Assembly (NCBI GenBank): GCA_025922795.1
Contig: JAICHC010000126.1
Coordinates: 1-7,446 of the forward strand
Source of the DNA: Candidatus Binatia bacterium
Lineage (GTDB): Bacteria > Desulfobacterota_B > Binatia > UBA9968
Reading direction: 5' to 3'
DNA: 7,446 nucleotides
The notes under the pieces: generated by a model
What the model saw: only the letters and a program-made list of their open reading frames with translations
Told to the model about the DNA's origin: nothing
The model's database searches: none
Shown here: piece after piece, positions 5,528 to 7,446 of the stretch
How the letters are laid out: every line of letters starts with the position of its first letter
Numbering within the stretch: the stretch's first letter is position 1
Program-made: the position numbers and the translations under genes

Positions 5528-6079
5528 TCAAGTCGTTTTAGCGACCGGTTTATAAACGTCCAGACTCTGTATCTTTGCCGTGGTCTCGCGCTTGCGGAAC
5601 GTGTAGTTGGGGTCCGTCTTGCCGTTCACCACAGCCATGACCGATTCGAAGATTTTATAATAGCCGGTGCAGCGGCAGAGATTGCCCGACATCCATTCCC
5701 TGACTTCCTCTTCGCTCGGCTTCGGGTTTTCATCGAGGAGGGCTTTTGCCGCCATGATTTGCCCCGGCGTGCAGATGCCGCACTGAAAACCGCCGTATTC
5801 AATGAACGCCTGTTGCAGCGGGTGCAGCTTGCCATCCTGCGCCAGTCCCTCGATGGTTTCGATTTTTTTGCCGTCGCAAGCCACCGCCAGTGTTAGACAA
5901 GAACTGACCAGTCTGCCGTCGATGATCACGCTGCAGGCGCCGCAAACACCGATGCTGCAGCCTTCCTTAGTCCCGGTTAATCCGATGTTGTCGCGCAGAA
6001 CTTGCAGCAAGAGTCGATTCGGCTCGATTTCGACCGCATGCTCTTCGCCGTTGACCTCGAATTTTACCTGTCGTTTCAT
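5528..6079 (-). CDS. [2Fe-2S] small subunit of a molybdenum hydroxylase
   Basis: 183 residues, slightly long for CoxS-type subunits because of a charged tail after residue about 153. The N-terminal ferredoxin domain holds the first cluster at C41, C46, C49 and C61; the helical C-terminal domain holds the second at C100, C103, C135 and C137 (CGICTPG ... CRCTGY). It relays electrons from molybdenum to FAD. The ATG at 6079 (MKRQVKFEVNG) matches the family and the paralogue at 401; the open frame continues to 6217 but the extra 46 residues do not look family-like. No Shine-Dalgarno precedes it, and a -10-like box ends seven bases upstream. It is the first hydroxylase gene of the cluster, 173 bases after the amidohydrolase. 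Confidence 0.96.
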   Translation of the reverse strand: MKRQVKFEVNGEEHAVEIEPNRLLLQVLRDNIGLTGTKEGCSIGVCGACSVIIDGRLVSSCLTLAVACDGKKIETIEGLAQDGKLHPLQQAFIEYGGFQCGICTPGQIMAAKALLDENPKPSEEEVREWMSGNLCRCTGYYKIFESVMAVVNGKTDPNYTFRKRETTAKIQSLDVYKPVAKTT

Positions 6080-6086
6080 GAACGCG

Positions 6087-6115
6087 ACCATAGCTTTTGT
6101 TATTGGAATTTTCAA
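6087..6115 (-). promoter_or_regulatory. Sigma-70-like promoter, possibly leaderless, for the small subunit
   Basis: On the minus strand TTGAAA (6110-6115, 5 of 6 consensus) and TATGGT (6087-6092, 4 of 6) are 17 bases apart. Seven bases separate the -10 box from the ATG at 6079, so the predicted start is at or next to the A of the ATG. The context AGCTAT just around the -10 is shared with the promoter before the paralogous gene at 401. Confidence 0.5.
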
Positions 6116-6120
6116 CTTCA

Positions 6121-6133
6121 CGAGCGAAGCTCG
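6121..6133. repeat. Small hairpin in the amidohydrolase-hydroxylase gap
   Basis: CGAGC, loop GAA, GCTCG, a perfect five-base stem. It lies a few bases upstream of the predicted -35 of the small-subunit promoter. It could be part of an operator or be chance. Confidence 0.25.
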
Positions 6134-6197
6134 CGGTTCAACCAGCCGCACAGCTGCGTTAGAGCGCCACGCTGAGCGACCGTGTTCGGGCGAGCTC

Positions 6198-6217
6198 TTG
6201 CGGGTATCACCCCGCAA
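6198..6217 (-). terminator. Hairpin 36 bases after the amidohydrolase stop
   Basis: TTGCGGG (6198-6204) and CCCGCAA (6211-6217) pair perfectly over seven bases with a six-base loop. Its place just downstream of the amidohydrolase stop suits a partial terminator or attenuator before the hydroxylase genes. No T-run follows in that direction, so intrinsic termination is doubtful. Confidence 0.35.
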
Positions 6218-6252
6218 AATAGGCGTGCTTTTTATTAGATCATCGGCACAAT

Positions 6253-7335
6253 CTAAAGTGCATAAAACACTTTGGCATTGTGCGAGAGGATTTTTTCCTT
6301 GACAGCCGAGTCGATGCCATCCATGCGCTTAAACTCATTTAACGCGGTCACCGCGCTGGACGGATCGATGTGGCCGTAGTCGGTGCCGATCACCAGGCAG
6401 TTTTCGCCGCACCAGCGCACGATGTAAGGCACGTCATCATTGGTCTGGCAGGTGACGAAAATATTATATTCCTCGAAAACGTTCTGTGGGAAGGTCCGGC
6501 CGGCGGCGCGATAACGAATCTCCGCTTCGCGAAAGATCCACGGCACCCACTGCGCCGAAGCTTCGATGAAACCCCAGCGGAGCTTGGGAAAGGTCTCATG
6601 TAAGTCACTCATGATGACGTCGTAGCATGCCGTGACGGTCGGCACGCGAAATTGCGCGAAGCGTCCCGCCGGCGCCAAGCGGTACAGGTCGGAGTTCTCG
6701 GGATTACCGTTGGCGATGTGCACGGCAATCGGAAGATCGAGATCGCTGGCCAGTTGGTAGAGCGGATAGAAATAGGGGTCGGAAAGATGGCGATCGCCCT
6801 CCAACGGCCGCATGCACACCGCCGCCGCGCCATTCTCCTTGGCGAACTTGATTTCCTCGACGGCGGCATCGAGGTTCATCGCCGGCACGACGCAAGAGTA
6901 AAATAATCGTCCGTGGCTCTTCTTCGAGATATCGGTCAGCCAGCGGTTCCAGCTGCGACACAGCGCGACCTCGGCATCGGGCCTGGTCGTGATCCGTTCG
7001 ATCCAAAAGGTGTTGTGCAGCACCTGCACGTCGATGCCCAGTTCATCCATGTGCTTGAGCCGCAACTCGACGTCGTCCAGCTCGCGCGCGGTTTTCGGCG
7101 TCTCGAAATTTCGGCCGGCGCGCTCGGCGAACTCCTGCAGTTCGCGCTCGCTCAAAGTTAATTGACGAAAACCGGCGATCTTGTCATCGATCACCCAATA
7201 TTGCCGGGTCGGATCGGCTGGTGCGGAATAGAGCTTCGGCCGAAATTTCTGCTCCGCTGCAGGGAGATAGTCCCACGTGCGCTCGGTTTCGACGACATGC
7301 GCGTCGGCATCGATGATCGGAAATGCATTTGCCAT
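6253..7335 (-). CDS. Amidohydrolase-2 family metal-dependent TIM-barrel hydrolase or decarboxylase
   Basis: 360 residues, typical for this group (related to ACMSD and gamma-resorcylate decarboxylase). Members use one divalent metal in a TIM barrel for hydrolysis or non-oxidative decarboxylation, often of aromatic-ring products. Visible motifs are IIDADAHV (D11 and H13 as metal ligands), AVHIANGN (His206), FIEAS (Glu259, where ACMSD has a histidine) and GTDYGH (Asp319). The start at 7335 is chosen because GGAGG lies seven bases upstream and MANAFPIIDADAH fits the family; a longer frame to 7434 has no such support. It is the first gene of the putative operon. Substrate is unknown; the neighbouring hydroxylase suggests a shared catabolic route. 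Confidence 0.92.
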   Translation of the reverse strand: MANAFPIIDADAHVVETERTWDYLPAAEQKFRPKLYSAPADPTRQYWVIDDKIAGFRQLTLSERELQEFAERAGRNFETPKTARELDDVELRLKHMDELGIDVQVLHNTFWIERITTRPDAEVALCRSWNRWLTDISKKSHGRLFYSCVVPAMNLDAAVEEIKFAKENGAAAVCMRPLEGDRHLSDPYFYPLYQLASDLDLPIAVHIANGNPENSDLYRLAPAGRFAQFRVPTVTACYDVIMSDLHETFPKLRWGFIEASAQWVPWIFREAEIRYRAAGRTFPQNVFEEYNIFVTCQTNDDVPYIVRWCGENCLVIGTDYGHIDPSSAVTALNEFKRMDGIDSAVKEKILSHNAKVFYAL

Positions 7336-7372
7336 GGCAAGTCCTCCGGGAGCATCCGAGGATATAGACTCG

Positions 7373-7401
7373 ACGTTATGGCTACGCAACAAATCTGTCA
7401 A
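7373..7401 (-). promoter_or_regulatory. Promoter for the amidohydrolase operon
   Basis: A perfect TTGACA -35 (7396-7401) is followed after 17 bases by TAACGT (7373-7378), a weak -10 with three of six matches. The predicted start near 7366 leaves a leader of about 30 bases containing the GGAGG ribosome site. A weak -10 with a strong -35 would suit an activated or repressed promoter. Confidence 0.45.
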
Positions 7402-7413
7402 GTTACTCAAGTT
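7398..7413. promoter_or_regulatory. Direct repeat overlapping the -35 box, possible operator
   Basis: TCAAGTT occurs twice (7398-7404 and 7407-7413) with a nine-base period; on the minus strand AACTTGA. The downstream copy overlaps TTGACA. Direct repeats of this spacing can bind a regulator, but two 7-base copies are weak evidence. Confidence 0.3.
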
Positions 7414-7446
7414 TAGCGACGCGTGTGGGCACATGACTCGGGACGC

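Noticed and set aside
3107..6079. Aerobic CO dehydrogenase
   Set aside because: The large subunit lacks the AYXCSFR active-site loop, and the gene order is S-L-M rather than the classical M-S-L.

Overview
The window looks like chromosome of an uncultured, moderately GC-rich Gram-negative bacterium. It carries a lipoprotein signal, Shine-Dalgarno sites, a sigma-54-type promoter and multiplied molybdenum hydroxylase genes. A Proteobacteria- or Desulfobacterota/Binatota-like origin is a guess from gene content only; there is no rRNA or other marker.

Right half, all on the minus strand and so read from right to left: an amidohydrolase-2 family TIM-barrel protein (7335-6253), then a complete three-subunit xanthine-dehydrogenase/CO-dehydrogenase-family molybdenum hydroxylase in the order [2Fe-2S] subunit (6079-5528), molybdopterin catalytic subunit (5404-3107), FAD subunit (2951-2091). 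The catalytic subunit lacks the CO-dehydrogenase cysteine loop and the FAD subunit lacks the iron-sulfur insertion of 4-hydroxybenzoyl-CoA reductase, so the enzyme probably hydroxylates or oxidises an unidentified organic substrate. The amidohydrolase may process a substrate or product of the same pathway. Each of the two gaps around the catalytic gene holds an intergenic inverted repeat made of short iterated units (9-mers in one, 8-mers in the other).

Left edge: a second, paralogous [2Fe-2S] subunit (401 to beyond base 1) begins another hydroxylase cluster that leaves the window. Both small subunits lack a Shine-Dalgarno site and have a promoter-like -35/-10 pair with the -10 box only 7-8 bases before the ATG, suggesting leaderless mRNAs.

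Middle (about 400-2110): an accessory stretch of small genes. A minus-strand pair encodes a 36-residue membrane microprotein, preceded by an excellent ribosome site and a GG-N10-GC sigma-54-like promoter, and a small exported protein whose frame is broken at a run of seven T. On the plus strand are a possible 48-residue ORF followed by a strong hairpin, a possible 44-residue ORF, and a 150-residue lipoprotein with a predicted beta-rich domain. The lipoprotein converges on the FAD-subunit gene.
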